Shown: positions 28,076 to 37,687, counted from the stretch's first letter. The stretch is 64,000 nt of DNA from Marinobacter guineae (GCF_002744735.1 NZ_KZ319340.1:1087030-1151029), one strand, 5' to 3'. Notes: generated from the letters alone by a model not told the origin. A program made the numbers and translations.

Positions 28076-28158
28076 GTGCGGTCATGCCGGTTGCCCGTTG
28101 CCGATGACGGCTGTTTCTGCGAGTCTGAAGAAAACTGGCACTAACATAGGAGACTCCC

Positions 28159-29847
28159 GTGACTCAGGACACGACTCAGGATAAACGCCGTCGTTATTCT
28201 TCGCCCGTGGTGGACGGCATTGGCAAATCCGCCAGTCGCGCCATGCTGCGGGCGGTGGGGTTTACCGATGAGGATTTCAGGAAGCCCCAGATCGGTATCG
28301 CCTCAACATGGAGCAACCTGACGCCCTGCAATATGCACATCAACCAGTTGGCCGAGGAATCTGCCGCTGGAGCTGATGAGGCTGGCGGAAAGTCCCTGAT
28401 CTTCAACACGATCACGGTCTCCGATGGCATTGCCAACGGTACCGAGGGCATGAAGTATTCCCTGGTATCCCGGGAGGTGATCGCGGATTCCATTGAAACC
28501 GTGGCTGGCTGTGAAGGTTTTGATGGCCTGGTGGCGATCGGTGGCTGTGACAAGAATATGCCCGGCTGCATGATGGGGCTGGCGCGTCTGAACCGGCCTT
28601 CTGTGTTTGTCTATGGCGGGACGATCATGCCCGGTGAGAATCACACCGATATCATCTCGGTGTTCGAGGCGGTCGGAGCCCACGCCCGGGGGGATCTGGA
28701 TCTGATCGAGGTTAAACAGATTGAAGAGACCGCCATTCCCGGGCCGGGTTCCTGTGGTGGCATGTACACCGCCAATACCATGGCATCAGCCATTGAGGCC
28801 ATGGGGATGAGTCTGCCTGGCAGCTCTGCACAGAACGCGGTTTCCGATACCAAGGCGGCGGATTGCCGGGGCGCAGGCGCAGCGGTTCTGAATCTGCTGG
28901 AGAAAGACATCAAGCCCAGTGACATCATGACCAGGAAAGCCTTCGAGAATGCGATCACTGTGGTTATTGCTCTGGGCGGCTCCACTAACGCGGTTCTGCA
29001 TCTTCTGGCCATGGCGAGCACGGTGGGTGTGGATCTTGAACTGGAAGATTTCGTGGAAATTGGCAAGCAGGTGCCGGTGCTGGCGGATCTTCGCCCCAGC
29101 GGGCATTACATGATGTCGGAACTGGTGGCGATCGGCGGTATTCAGCCCCTGATGAAGATGCTGCTGGATCGCGGGTTGCTCCATGGTGACTGTCTGACGG
29201 TCACCGGCCAGACGCTGGCGGAAAATCTGGCAGACGTTGCGCCTTATCCGGAAGGGCAGGACATCATTCATGCCTTCGACAACCCGATCAAGGCGGACAG
29301 TCATCTGCGCATTCTGTTCGGAAACCTGGCGCCGACCGGGGCGGTAGCCAAGATCACCGGCAAGGAAGGCACCCACTTCACAGGCCGGGCCCGGGTGTTC
29401 CATTCCGAGGAAGAGGCCCAGGAGCGGATTCTTGACGGCACGGTGGTGGCCGGTGATGTGCTGGTTATCCGCTATGAAGGTCCCAAGGGTGGTCCGGGCA
29501 TGCGGGAAATGCTCAGCCCCACGTCGGCAATCATGGGCAAGGGGTTGGGCAGCGAGGTGGCGCTGATCACCGACGGGCGTTTCTCCGGCGGCAGCCACGG
29601 GTTCGTGGTCGGCCATATCACCCCCGAGGCAGCAGAGGGTGGTCCCATTGCGCTGGTGGAAGATGGTGACACCATCACCATCGATGCCGTCAGCAACCGG
29701 ATCGAGCTGGATGTGTCAGATCAAGAGCTGGAACAGCGCCGGCAAGCATGGCGGGAGCCGGCGCCGCGGTTCACACGGGGCGTGCTGGCGAAATATGCCC
29801 GTACGGTGAGTTCGGCGTCCAAAGGCGCCATTACCGATCTGCCATGA
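28159..29847 (+). CDS. ilvD: Dihydroxy-acid dehydratase
   Basis: 562 residues from GTG 28159, with AGGAGA 10 bp upstream. Iron-sulfur ligands are visible in [13 protein letters not shown] and [13 protein letters not shown], and the C-terminal [19 protein letters not shown] is a family signature. The enzyme dehydrates dihydroxy-isovalerate and dihydroxy-methylvalerate in valine and isoleucine synthesis. This is the shorter (about 560-residue) type rather than the 616-residue E. coli type. No other ilv gene is near. A large hairpin element lies 84 bp upstream and could be part of its leader. Confidence 0.95.
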   Translation: MTQDTTQDKRRRYSSPVVDGIGKSASRAMLRAVGFTDEDFRKPQIGIASTWSNLTPCNMHINQLAEESAAGADEAGGKSLIFNTITVSDGIANGTEGMKYSLVSREVIADSIETVAGCEGFDGLVAIGGCDKNMPGCMMGLARLNRPSVFVYGGTIMPGENHTDIISVFEAVGAHARGDLDLIEVKQIEETAIPGPGSCGGMYTANTMASAIEAMGMSLPGSSAQNAVSDTKAADCRGAGAAVLNLLEKDIKPSDIMTRKAFENAITVVIALGGSTNAVLHLLAMASTVGVDLELEDFVEIGKQVPVLADLRPSGHYMMSELVAIGGIQPLMKMLLDRGLLHGDCLTVTGQTLAENLADVAPYPEGQDIIHAFDNPIKADSHLRILFGNLAPTGAVAKITGKEGTHFTGRARVFHSEEEAQERILDGTVVAGDVLVIRYEGPKGGPGMREMLSPTSAIMGKGLGSEVALITDGRFSGGSHGFVVGHITPEAAEGGPIALVEDGDTITIDAVSNRIELDVSDQELEQRRQAWREPAPRFTRGVLAKYARTVSSASKGAITDLP

Positions 29848-29936
29848 GCTGATGATGCTGGCAAATCGCTGGTACAATTCCGCCCTGGTGCGGCAGTTTC
29901 TGCCCGGATAGAAAACAAGAGAAGAGGCTTTGACGC

Positions 29937-30890
29937 ATGCATAACCGGAGCATGGCCATTTGTTGGGTGTTTTTGCTGGCCCTGGTGCCCCTGGCTTTAC
30001 CGGCCCATCAGCAGGATTCTTCCCCGAATACATCCACCGCCGAGAAGCAGGAGGCGGGTCCCAACCTGGCGTCTGTTAATGCGGCAGTTGCGGTTGCCGG
30101 TGAAAATGAGCTGGTATTTGGCAAGAACGCGAATCGTTCGGTGCCCATTGCCTCTGTGACCAAGGTGATGACGGCACTGGTGGTTCTCGAATCCGGGGAG
30201 TCTCTGGATGAATGGCTGACTTTTCACAAGCGCCATACCCCCGCGGCCGCCAACGCCTACAGCCGGATCCGCATTGACTCGCAGATGCGCCGTTCAGACG
30301 TTTTGCGGATCGCGCTGATGTCGTCGGAGAATTTTGCGGCCTACACTCTGGCCCGCAGTCACCCGGGCGGTTTTGATGCGTTCATCGAGTCGATGAACGC
30401 CAAGGCCCGGGAGCTGGGCATGGCCGGCACCCATTTTGTGGACCCGACCGGGCTGTCAGCCGACAATGTTTCCACCGCGTCGGATCTGGTCAAGCTGGTG
30501 AATGCGGCAGCGGCTTATCCTGAGATCCGGGAATACACCACTACCGAATACTTCCGGGCCAGGTTCCGGAACCCCCGTTACAGCCTGTCGTTCGGCAATA
30601 CCAATGCTCTGGTGCACAGGGACAGCTGGGGCGTTGCCCTGAGCAAGACCGGCTATCTCTCCGAAGCCGGGCGGTGTCTGGTGATGATTTCGCAAATGAA
30701 TGGTAAGAAAGTGGTCACCGTTTTGCTGGACTCCCTGGGAACACGGTCGCCCATGGGCGATGCCGGGCGGATCAAACGCTGGCTGGACACTGGGGCCCGA
30801 GGGTCGGTGGCGGCAGCCGCGAGGCGTTACGAACGGGAAAGGAACGCGTCCTATGCGACCGCTGGCAACAATACGGTCAGTGTGAACTGA
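29937..30890 (+). CDS. pbpG: D-alanyl-D-alanine endopeptidase (PBP7)
   Basis: 317 residues. A signal peptide (MHNRSMAICWVFLLALVPLALPAHQ) precedes a low-molecular-weight penicillin-binding protein domain. The three active-site motifs are present: SxxK in SVTK (about residue 73), SxN in SSEN and KTG in LSKTGYLSEAG. PBP7 cuts cross-links in the peptidoglycan of the periplasm. The length agrees with E. coli PbpG (310). The start is ATG 29937, within AGAAGAGGCTTTGACGC upstream. Confidence 0.93.
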   Translation: MHNRSMAICWVFLLALVPLALPAHQQDSSPNTSTAEKQEAGPNLASVNAAVAVAGENELVFGKNANRSVPIASVTKVMTALVVLESGESLDEWLTFHKRHTPAAANAYSRIRIDSQMRRSDVLRIALMSSENFAAYTLARSHPGGFDAFIESMNAKARELGMAGTHFVDPTGLSADNVSTASDLVKLVNAAAAYPEIREYTTTEYFRARFRNPRYSLSFGNTNALVHRDSWGVALSKTGYLSEAGRCLVMISQMNGKKVVTVLLDSLGTRSPMGDAGRIKRWLDTGARGSVAAAARRYERERNASYATAGNNTVSVN

Positions 30891-30908
30891 CCTTCGAGGA
30901 ATCACGGT

Positions 30909-31388
30909 ATGATCCAGATCTTCACCACCGGCGGCACCATCGACAAGGTTTACTTCGACGCCAACAGCGAGTTCGAGGTGGGCCATACCCTGCTGCCGGA
31001 GCTTTTGTCCGAGTCCAACATCCATGAGGGTTATCGTCTGCGGGAATTGATGCGCAAGGACAGCCTGGAAATGAACGACGCGGATCGGCAGCTGGTGCTG
31101 GAAGCTGCGACAGAATGCGACTGTGACCGTATCATCATAACCCACGGCACCGACACCATGGCCGATACCGCGTCGGTGTTGGCTGACCTGAAGGACAAGG
31201 CGATTGTGCTGACCGGTGCCATGCAGCCAGCTCGCATGCGCCGGACCGACGCAGTTTTCAATGTCGGTTTTGCCTGGGCGGCGGTGCAACTGCTGCCGCC
31301 CGGTGTCTACATTGCCATGAATGGTGAAGTGTTCGAGGCCGGTGCCGTCCGGAAGAATCTGAAAGCCCAGCGTTTCGAGCGCACCTGA
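30909..31388 (+). CDS. Small asparaginase-domain protein
   Basis: 159 residues, about half a normal asparaginase. It begins with the catalytic FTTGGTIDK (first Thr) and has the second catalytic motif ITHGTDTMADTA, but the C-terminal domain is missing. Both catalytic Thr motifs are intact, and such single-domain proteins are widespread in gammaproteobacteria, so this is not a truncation. The reaction is not established. It lies 18 bp after pbpG and is likely cotranscribed; convergent rsuA ends 2 bp beyond it. Confidence 0.8.
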   Translation: MIQIFTTGGTIDKVYFDANSEFEVGHTLLPELLSESNIHEGYRLRELMRKDSLEMNDADRQLVLEAATECDCDRIIITHGTDTMADTASVLADLKDKAIVLTGAMQPARMRRTDAVFNVGFAWAAVQLLPPGVYIAMNGEVFEAGAVRKNLKAQRFERT

Positions 31389-31390
31389 GC

Positions 31391-32083
31391 TTAACCGAGA
31401 CTGTTTTTCTCTGCGCTGGTCAGCTCCCGGTAACCGCCGGGCTCGAGGGCCGGGTCCAACAGAACAGGGCCGATCTGCAGTCGGTGCAGGGCCTCTACAC
31501 GATTACCAACCGCCGCCAGCATGCGCTTGATCTGATGGTAGCGTCCTTCCGAAATTGTCAGGTCGATAACCTTCTCACCCAGAATGGCTACCTGGGCCGG
31601 TCTGGTGGGTTTTGGATCATTGCGCAGATGCACGCCCTGCTCCAGCTCCTGAACGGCCATGGAGGTTAGTGCCTCACTCAGTGTTACCCGGTAGGTTTTC
31701 GGGCAATCCGTTCGTGGTGAGGTGACCCGATGAGACCATTGGCCGTCGGTAGTCAGCAACAGTAATCCGGTGGTGTCGGCATCCAGACGACCGGCAATGT
31801 GGAGATTTCCGGTCAGCTCTGCTGGCAGCAGATCCAGTGCCGTTGGATGGTCGCTGTCGGTCGTCGCGCTTATCACACCTGCCGGCTTGTTCATCATCAG
31901 ATAGCGTTCGCCCGGTAAAGCCAGTGGCTTGCCCACCAGGGCTACTTGTGCCTCCCTTGCCAGCTGAGTGTTGGCAGAAGTGCGGGTTTTGCCGTTAACC
32001 GTCACTTCGCCCCGGGCAATGGCCCGTTTGGCCTCTTTGCGGGAAAGCCCGGAGCTGGTGGCAACAAACTGGTCCAGTCGCAT
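31391..32083 (-). CDS. rsuA: 16S rRNA pseudouridine synthase RsuA family
   Basis: 230 residues from the ATG at 32083; E. coli RsuA has 231. A longer frame reaching 32167 would overlap the neighbour. The N-terminal S4 domain (MRLDQFVATSSGLSRKEAKRAI) precedes the catalytic domain, with the Asp in GRLDADTTGLLLLT and later QIKRMLAAVGNRVEALHR. RsuA makes pseudouridine 516 in 16S rRNA. The YdjM-like gene upstream ends 5 bp before it, so the pair forms an operon. Confidence 0.9.
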   Translation of the reverse strand: MRLDQFVATSSGLSRKEAKRAIARGEVTVNGKTRTSANTQLAREAQVALVGKPLALPGERYLMMNKPAGVISATTDSDHPTALDLLPAELTGNLHIAGRLDADTTGLLLLTTDGQWSHRVTSPRTDCPKTYRVTLSEALTSMAVQELEQGVHLRNDPKPTRPAQVAILGEKVIDLTISEGRYHQIKRMLAAVGNRVEALHRLQIGPVLLDPALEPGGYRELTSAEKNSLG

Positions 32084-32088
32084 GGTGA

Positions 32089-33117
32089 TCAGCAATGCTC
32101 TCCCGGTGCGGGCGCTCTCAGGCTGGCCAGGCACAGCACTGGGGTTTTTCCGGTCATCCGGGACCACAGCAGGCCAAGGGCTTCCGTATTGACGTCAGGC
32201 CGTGGCGTGCGAAAGCTCGCAGTGGGTTCGATGTTGCTGCCGTTTTCTGTCGCCAGCACGAAGGTAAAAGGGTGGGCGCCGGGTATGCCGAGCCGTATAT
32301 CTGTCGCCATGATCCGGCCGCCTGACTGGCTGTAGGCGAGAAAGCCGCCGGTAAACCACTCCAGCCGCTGGGCCTCCGGCAGATGCTCAACGGCCCTGGC
32401 AAGATCCCGCCGACGTGGGAAATACTGGAGGTTCAGGGGTGCGCCGCCATCAAGAAAGCCAGTGACTATCTCAACCCGCTGGTCGCCTTCAATCGCGGTA
32501 GCCCGCCACAGCAAGGTATTAAAGGGCATGGGCTGCACCATCAGGTCCGGACTTGCCAGCCCAGCCTCGGCCAGTGCCGGCTGGACCCGTTGGGTGATGA
32601 TCTGTTGCGCTGCCACACTCCAGCCCAGGTAAAGGGTTGAGAGCGCCAGCCCGGCCAGAATCGCCGTTTTAGCTGGCGGGCGCATCAGAAAAGCAATGCA
32701 CCCTGCCAGTAATGGCAGAGTGTAAAGCGGGTCGATGATAAAGATGCTGTTGATGGCCACTGGCCGGCCTACTGGCCAGAACAGTTGGGTGCCGTAGGTG
32801 GTGAAAGCATCCAGTAGCGGGTGTGTGATCAGAATCAGTCCGGTGAGGGCGAGCCAACGCTGGAAGCTGAGTTGTGGTTTCCAGCGCCAGAGCAACCAGG
32901 CCAGTATTGTCGCAAGGGGGGCGAGAACAAACAGAGAGTGGCTGAAGCCCCGGTGCTGGGTAAAGTTGGCGACAGCGGTTCCGTAGTCGATCACCACATC
33001 CAGGTCGGGCAGGGTTCCCAGCAACGCGCCGGTGAGCAGCGCCGAGCGGCCAAGAGTCTTGCCGGCAACGGCGCCGGCCAAGGTGGCACCGAGCGCCGCC
33101 TGGGTGATGGAATCCAT
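32089..33117 (-). CDS. YdjM-family membrane-bound metal-dependent hydrolase
   Basis: 342 residues. The N-terminus (MDSITQAALGATLAGAVAGK) and the metal-type residues in LPDLDVVIDYG, HRGFSHSL and THPLLDAFTTYGTQLFWP are the pattern of YdjM (DUF457) inner-membrane proteins, related to phospholipase C-like zinc hydrolases. Several hydrophobic helices fill residues 60-175. The C-terminal half is soluble. Substrate and role are unknown. It is followed at 5 bp by rsuA. Confidence 0.8.
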   Translation of the reverse strand: MDSITQAALGATLAGAVAGKTLGRSALLTGALLGTLPDLDVVIDYGTAVANFTQHRGFSHSLFVLAPLATILAWLLWRWKPQLSFQRWLALTGLILITHPLLDAFTTYGTQLFWPVGRPVAINSIFIIDPLYTLPLLAGCIAFLMRPPAKTAILAGLALSTLYLGWSVAAQQIITQRVQPALAEAGLASPDLMVQPMPFNTLLWRATAIEGDQRVEIVTGFLDGGAPLNLQYFPRRRDLARAVEHLPEAQRLEWFTGGFLAYSQSGGRIMATDIRLGIPGAHPFTFVLATENGSNIEPTASFRTPRPDVNTEALGLLWSRMTGKTPVLCLASLRAPAPGEHC

Positions 33118-33178
33118 ATCGGTTCAGTCTCGCCTTAAACAGTGACCTGCAGAAGTAGGCTGATGCTCGGGTACTGGA

Positions 33179-34429
33179 TCACTGGATAACCAGAACGTCC
33201 AGCCTGGTCAGCACCGTCTCACCGGGATATCCGTCGGCTATCAGTCCATTGGCGGCCTGGAACTGACGGATGGCAGAGCGGGTTGCGGGCCCCATGATGC
33301 CATCCGGTTTGCCAACATCATAGCCTCGCTCCAGCAGCGCCTCCTGCAGGCTGATGATGTTGTCCCGGGACATTGCCGGCGCATCCTCAGGCGGCGGATT
33401 CTGCAGCATTCCGGCTCCGGCAATTCGATCGGCCAGGTGACCAACCGCGATGGCGTAGAATTCCGAACGGTTCCAGCCCATGATCACCCGGAAGTTGTCG
33501 TAGGCGAGAAAGGCCGGGCCCTGGTGCCCGGCGGGTACTACCAGGGCGGCATCAATGGGTTCCCGGGCCAGTGGGTTGCCGAAAGCATCGGTAACGCCCA
33601 TCTCCCGCCACTGTTCCAGGGGCAGCCGCCGTCCGTCCGCCAGGGAGTAGTCGAAGTTGTCGGGCAGAAGTACTTCCCGGCCCCAGCGGTAGTCGCCGTT
33701 CCAGTTCATGGACTGCAGGAACTTGCCGGCGGACATCATGGCATCCGGTAGGCTGTTCCAGAGATCCCGGCGCCCGTCACCGTCGGCATCCACGGCGTGC
33801 TGCAGAAACACCGTGGGCATGAATTGCACATGGCCCATGGCACCGGCCCAGGAACCTTCCATCTGGTCCGCTGGAATCGCGCCTTCATCGATGATGCGCA
33901 GGGCGGCTATCAACTGTTGGGTGAAGAAGGTGCTTCGACGGGGATCGCAGGCCAGAGTGGTCAGGGAGCTTGGAACCGGCATTTTGCCGAAATAGCTGCC
34001 GAAGTTGGTTTCCAGTCCCCAGAAGGCAAGGAGATAGGGCGCCGGCACGCCGGTTTCCCGGGTAACGCGGGCCAGCAGTTCCTGGTGCTCCTTCAGGAGT
34101 TCACGGCCCTGGCTTATCCGGGCATCGTTAACCCGTCGGTTCAGATAATCAGCAAACGTGGTGGTGAATTCCGGTTGCCGGCGATCCAGTTCAATGACCC
34201 GTTCCAGATGCTCAGCTCTGGCCATCACCTCGCTGGCGGTCTCGCTGCTGACCCCGGCGGCAATGGCCTGTTCCTGCAGTCGGGCCTTGCACTCAGCAAA
34301 ACCGGCGGGCGCTGACGCGGCGCTGTCCTGGGCGATGGTGGGCAGTGACAGGAGTGATAAAAAACCGGAAACCAGTAAGCCGCGGGTAAGGCGGCGAGAG
34401 CGCAGAATCCTTGCAGGTGTGGTCAGCAC
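33179..34429 (-). CDS. Lytic murein transglycosylase (MltB family) with peptidoglycan-binding domain
   Basis: 416 residues from a GTG start. A signal peptide covers about the first 34 residues. The SLT/MltB core has the catalytic Glu in LAFWGLETNFGSYFG and later GSWAGAMGHVQFMPTVF. The C-terminal 60 residues (IISLQEALLERGYDVGKPDG) form a peptidoglycan-binding type 1 domain. It cuts the glycan backbone to leave 1,6-anhydro ends. No lipobox is visible, so it is probably soluble in the periplasm. Confidence 0.92.
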   Translation of the reverse strand: MLTTPARILRSRRLTRGLLVSGFLSLLSLPTIAQDSAASAPAGFAECKARLQEQAIAAGVSSETASEVMARAEHLERVIELDRRQPEFTTTFADYLNRRVNDARISQGRELLKEHQELLARVTRETGVPAPYLLAFWGLETNFGSYFGKMPVPSSLTTLACDPRRSTFFTQQLIAALRIIDEGAIPADQMEGSWAGAMGHVQFMPTVFLQHAVDADGDGRRDLWNSLPDAMMSAGKFLQSMNWNGDYRWGREVLLPDNFDYSLADGRRLPLEQWREMGVTDAFGNPLAREPIDAALVVPAGHQGPAFLAYDNFRVIMGWNRSEFYAIAVGHLADRIAGAGMLQNPPPEDAPAMSRDNIISLQEALLERGYDVGKPDGIMGPATRSAIRQFQAANGLIADGYPGETVLTRLDVLVIQ

Positions 34430-34589
34430 ACAGAACCTCTATCAGGGTAATGATGGTGTGAAAATTCCGAACCCCATGGTAGCGCGTTTTCGCGCGGGAG
34501 AAACATTGTCCGGGGTCGGGAGGAGTGACAATTGTTTAACCTGCCGGTTCCCGGAAAACCGCATTTGTCGTTTTTTTGTTGCAGGCAGG

Positions 34590-34662
34590 TTGCCGGCGTC
34601 GGCCTTTGTTCTATAGTTGGACGCGGGAACCGGGGTGAAAGAACCCGGCTGAGAGAACCGGG
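34590..34662 (+). promoter_or_regulatory. Promoter and triple GAACCSGG repeat before the response regulator
   Basis: TTGCCG (34590-34595), a 16-bp gap and TATAGT (34612-34617) form a plausible sigma-70 promoter. Just downstream, GAACCGGG, GAACCCGG and GAACCGGG start at 34627, 34641 and 34655, spaced exactly 14 bp. They would fall in the first 40 nt of the mRNA. Adjacent copies can pair as small hairpins. Confidence 0.4.
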
Positions 34663-34687
34663 AAGTGAATAGCCAAGGGTCTGAATT

Positions 34688-35569
34688 ATGGTGATGCTGA
34701 AAGCGCTGGTGGTGGATGACGCCAGCTTTGTACGTGATCTGGTCAAGCGAACAGTGCGTCAGCGCTTTCCGGTAATAGAGACAACCGATGCCCAGAATGG
34801 CCGTCGGGCCCAGTCACTGATGTCCAGAACGGCGTTTGATCTGGTGCTGTGCGACTGGGAAATGCCCGAAATGTCCGGCTTGGAGCTGTTGCAGTGGATG
34901 CGGCAGCAGCCCCAGTACGAGAAAGTGCCGTTTATCATGATCACCAGCCGAGGCGACAAGGATCATGTAATTGAAGCGGTAAAGGGAGGCGTTTCCGAAT
35001 ACCTTGGCAAGCCGTTCAGCCCGGATGGCCTGAGCAAGAAAATCATCAAAGTCATGGGTCGCAAACTGAAGGACGCCATGGATCATACCGGCAAGTCCAT
35101 GGCTAGTCCGGCGGATGCCTTCAAGGAATCCGCGGAGTTGCTGACTCGCAATTCGGAGTCGGCGCCTGCGCCGGAGACTCCGGAGCGGTCAGCCCCGTCG
35201 TCGCCCTTGATGGCAGCCAGTTCGGCGACGCCAAAGCAGGCTCCGTCACGGGGAGGGATGAGCCTTGCCTCCGTCCGCTTTGCCGACAGTACCCTGAAGT
35301 CCGTGGTCAAGGACATCAACTTGACGGAAGTCCGGGTGATCGCCAAACGGGATCAGATATTTCCTGGCATTCTTGATCAGGCGGTGGTGGATATCGAGAC
35401 CGGTGAGGGGCAAATGGCCCGGCTGAATGGCTATGTGCATCAGTTACAGGCGGTGGACAAGCGCCAGGACACCGACTTCGTCAGCGTGACTATCCGTTTT
35501 GTCGACGAGGATCCGAAGAAGCTGGAGGACCTGTCCCGGTTTATCGCCCGCTTCCGGGCGGGCCGTTAG
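34688..35569 (+). CDS. Response regulator with uncharacterised, PilZ-like C-terminal domain
   Basis: 293 residues from ATG 34688 (ATG 34694 is possible). A CheY-like receiver fills about residues 1-125: acidic pocket in LVVDDA, phospho-acceptor Asp in LVLCDWEMPEMSG, conserved Thr-position residue in ITSRGD, Lys in LGKPFSP. A Ser/Pro/Ala-rich linker (about 140-195) follows. The last 100 residues (SVRFADSTLKSVVKDINLTE...) loosely recall a PilZ-type beta barrel but lack a clear c-di-GMP motif. No DNA-binding domain is seen. Its stop codon overlaps that of convergent phoR. Confidence 0.7.
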   Translation: MVMLKALVVDDASFVRDLVKRTVRQRFPVIETTDAQNGRRAQSLMSRTAFDLVLCDWEMPEMSGLELLQWMRQQPQYEKVPFIMITSRGDKDHVIEAVKGGVSEYLGKPFSPDGLSKKIIKVMGRKLKDAMDHTGKSMASPADAFKESAELLTRNSESAPAPETPERSAPSSPLMAASSATPKQAPSRGGMSLASVRFADSTLKSVVKDINLTEVRVIAKRDQIFPGILDQAVVDIETGEGQMARLNGYVHQLQAVDKRQDTDFVSVTIRFVDEDPKKLEDLSRFIARFRAGR

Positions 35570-36888
35570 TTTCGATCCTTCTCCGGTATTCGCTCGACCA
35601 GCCTGTCCCGGGGGAAGTGGCAGATGAATTCGCTGCCATCGCCAATGCGACTGCGTATTTCCAGATTGCCATCATGGTTCAGCAGAACGTGTTTCACGAT
35701 CGCCAGGCCAAGACCGGTACCGCCGGTGTCCTTGTGTCGGCTCGGATCAGCCCGGTAAAAGCGTTCCGTCAGGCGCGGGATGTGCACGGGATCAATGCCG
35801 ATTCCTGTGTCTTTTACGGACAGATGGGCGCCTTCCCGGTTGGCGGACCAGGATACGTTAATTTTGCCCCCGGCGGGTGTGTACTTCACGGCATTGAAAA
35901 TCAGGTTGGAGAAGGCGCTACGCAGCTGGCTCTCATCTCCTTTAAGCAATCGGTGGTCACTGATCTGAACCGTGATTTCATGCTGCTTTTCACCACTGAG
36001 TGCCCGCGCATCGTGGCTGATCTGGCTGATCAGTTGGTCCACGTCCGTGAGGGTATCATTCAACGTCTGTTCGCCGGTTTCAATCTTCGACAGCAGGATC
36101 AGGTCGGTAATCAGCGCTTCCATCCGGGACGACTGGGCGGCCATGGTGTTGATGGCCCGGCGCCACTTCGGCGGCAGATCGCCGGCGTTGTCGACCAGCG
36201 TTTCCAGGTATCCGCTGATCACCGTCAGCGGTGTCCGCATTTCGTGGGAAACGTTGCCAACGAAGTCCCGGCGCATTTGCTCCAGCTGATACAGGCGGGT
36301 GACATCCTTGGCAACGATCAGGCGGTCGTCGTCACCAAACAGACTGATCTGGATTTGCAGGTGGATGTGGGGTCTGGCGGGTGAATGGATCTCCAACGGC
36401 TCCCGGTAATCCCGGGAATCAAAGTAGGCCTTGAAGGCCGGTGTTCGAATCAGGTTGTGGATGTACTGGCCGTGGTCGGTATTGCGCCGGAATCCCAGCA
36501 GGTATTCGGCCGATCCGTTCCACCATTCCATGGCGCCCCGGGAGTCCGTCATTATCACACCATCGCGCATGGCGTTGGTGGATTCCTGCACCCGGTTAAT
36601 CTGGGCCCTCAGGCGGTCCTGGGTTCTCAGGTGATTCTTGTGAAGTCTGTGCAGATTATCGAAGATGTCGCCCCACAGGCCGACACTCTGGGGCGCCTCG
36701 TCGGCCGCGCTGGGGTTGGCAAGCCACTTGTAAAGGCGCCGGGCCTGAACAAGTGTCCACCAGAGGTAGATGACCAATCCGAAAGTGAGTCCGTAAACAG
36801 GCTCACCAAAGTAGAGGCCGACCAGAGTTGAGCCGAGCAGCCCGCCGAGGATATAGCGCAGGTACCGAGACCAGTTGTGTTGCATCAA
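35566..36888 (-). CDS. phoR: Phosphate-regulon sensor histidine kinase PhoR
   Basis: 440 residues. Two hydrophobic segments near the N-terminus are followed by a PAS-type domain (DGVIMTDSRGAMEWWN), the dimerisation box with the phosphorylated His (VGNVSHEMRTPLTVISGYLE), then N, G1 and G2 boxes of the ATPase domain (FSNLIFNAVKYTP, VKDTGIGID, GGTGLGLAIVKHV). It lacks a large periplasmic domain, as PhoR proteins do, because phosphate status comes through Pst-PhoU. It lies 50 bp after phoB and is cotranscribed with it. Confidence 0.95.
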   Translation of the reverse strand: MMQHNWSRYLRYILGGLLGSTLVGLYFGEPVYGLTFGLVIYLWWTLVQARRLYKWLANPSAADEAPQSVGLWGDIFDNLHRLHKNHLRTQDRLRAQINRVQESTNAMRDGVIMTDSRGAMEWWNGSAEYLLGFRRNTDHGQYIHNLIRTPAFKAYFDSRDYREPLEIHSPARPHIHLQIQISLFGDDDRLIVAKDVTRLYQLEQMRRDFVGNVSHEMRTPLTVISGYLETLVDNAGDLPPKWRRAINTMAAQSSRMEALITDLILLSKIETGEQTLNDTLTDVDQLISQISHDARALSGEKQHEITVQISDHRLLKGDESQLRSAFSNLIFNAVKYTPAGGKINVSWSANREGAHLSVKDTGIGIDPVHIPRLTERFYRADPSRHKDTGGTGLGLAIVKHVLLNHDGNLEIRSRIGDGSEFICHFPRDRLVERIPEKDRN

Positions 36889-36938
36889 AAACTGCCTTGT
36901 GTCCGATCCGGGGCTGACGCTCAGCTGGCCGGAGTTAC

Positions 36939-37631
36939 TTACGCGGCTTTGGTCGAGAAGCGGTAACCGGTTCCCCGAACCGTCTGGATCAGATGGTCGT
37001 AGTCTTCGCCGAGGGCCTTGCGCAGCCGGCGGATGTGAACATCAACCGTTCGCTCCTCGACATAGACATTACCGCCCCAGACCTGGTCCAGAAGCTGGGA
37101 GCGAGTATATACCCGTTCCTGGTGGGTCATGAAGAATTGCAGCAGCCGATACTCGGTCGGGCCCATGGTGAGGGCGCCCTCGGTGGTAGTGACCCGGTGG
37201 CCAACCGGGTCCAGGGTCAGACCTTCCACTTCAATGGGGCTGTCCACGCCGGGTGGTGTCGCGCGCCGCAGCACCGCTTTCAGGCGGGCAACCAGTTCCC
37301 TCGGGCTGAACGGTTTGGTGATGTAATCATCGGCACCGACCTCCAGCCCCTGAATCTTGTTGTCTTCCTCCACCTTGGCGGTAAGCATGATAATGGGAAT
37401 ATCGGCGGTCGCCTCCTCTTTTTTCAGGCGCCGGGCCAGCTCAACGCCACTGGTGCCGGGGAGCATCCAGTCGAGGAGCACGAGATCCGGGTGTTTGTCG
37501 ACAATCAGGGCATGGGCTTCCCGGGCATCCGCTGCCTCCAGATAGTCATAATCCGCCATTTCGAGGGCTACGGCGATCATCTCGCGGATTGCCGCCTCGT
37601 CATCGACGATCAGGACAGTTTTTCCAGTCAT
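36939..37631 (-). CDS. phoB: Phosphate-regulon response regulator PhoB
   Basis: 230 residues. The receiver domain has the acidic residues in LIVDDE, the phosphorylated Asp in LVLLDWMLPG and Lys in ITKPFSPRE. The winged-helix domain carries YVEERTVDVHIRRLRKALGED and the C-terminal VRGTGYRFS. When phosphorylated by PhoR it activates Pho genes. A candidate Pho box lies 57 bp upstream, consistent with autoregulation. ubiA ends just beyond that site. Confidence 0.96.
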   Translation of the reverse strand: MTGKTVLIVDDEAAIREMIAVALEMADYDYLEAADAREAHALIVDKHPDLVLLDWMLPGTSGVELARRLKKEEATADIPIIMLTAKVEEDNKIQGLEVGADDYITKPFSPRELVARLKAVLRRATPPGVDSPIEVEGLTLDPVGHRVTTTEGALTMGPTEYRLLQFFMTHQERVYTRSQLLDQVWGGNVYVEERTVDVHIRRLRKALGEDYDHLIQTVRGTGYRFSTKAA

Positions 37632-37687
37632 GAGCTTTAACCTGTGTCAGACCTTGGTTTATTGCTGCCTCATTACAACGCCCAAGT

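Noticed and set aside
27579..28184. Plus-strand ORF giving a GWRSRAYREVFTA-type peptide
   Set aside because: The peptide comes from translating hairpin element 2. Similar peptides appear at other copies of the element, which shows repeat sequence and not a protein family.
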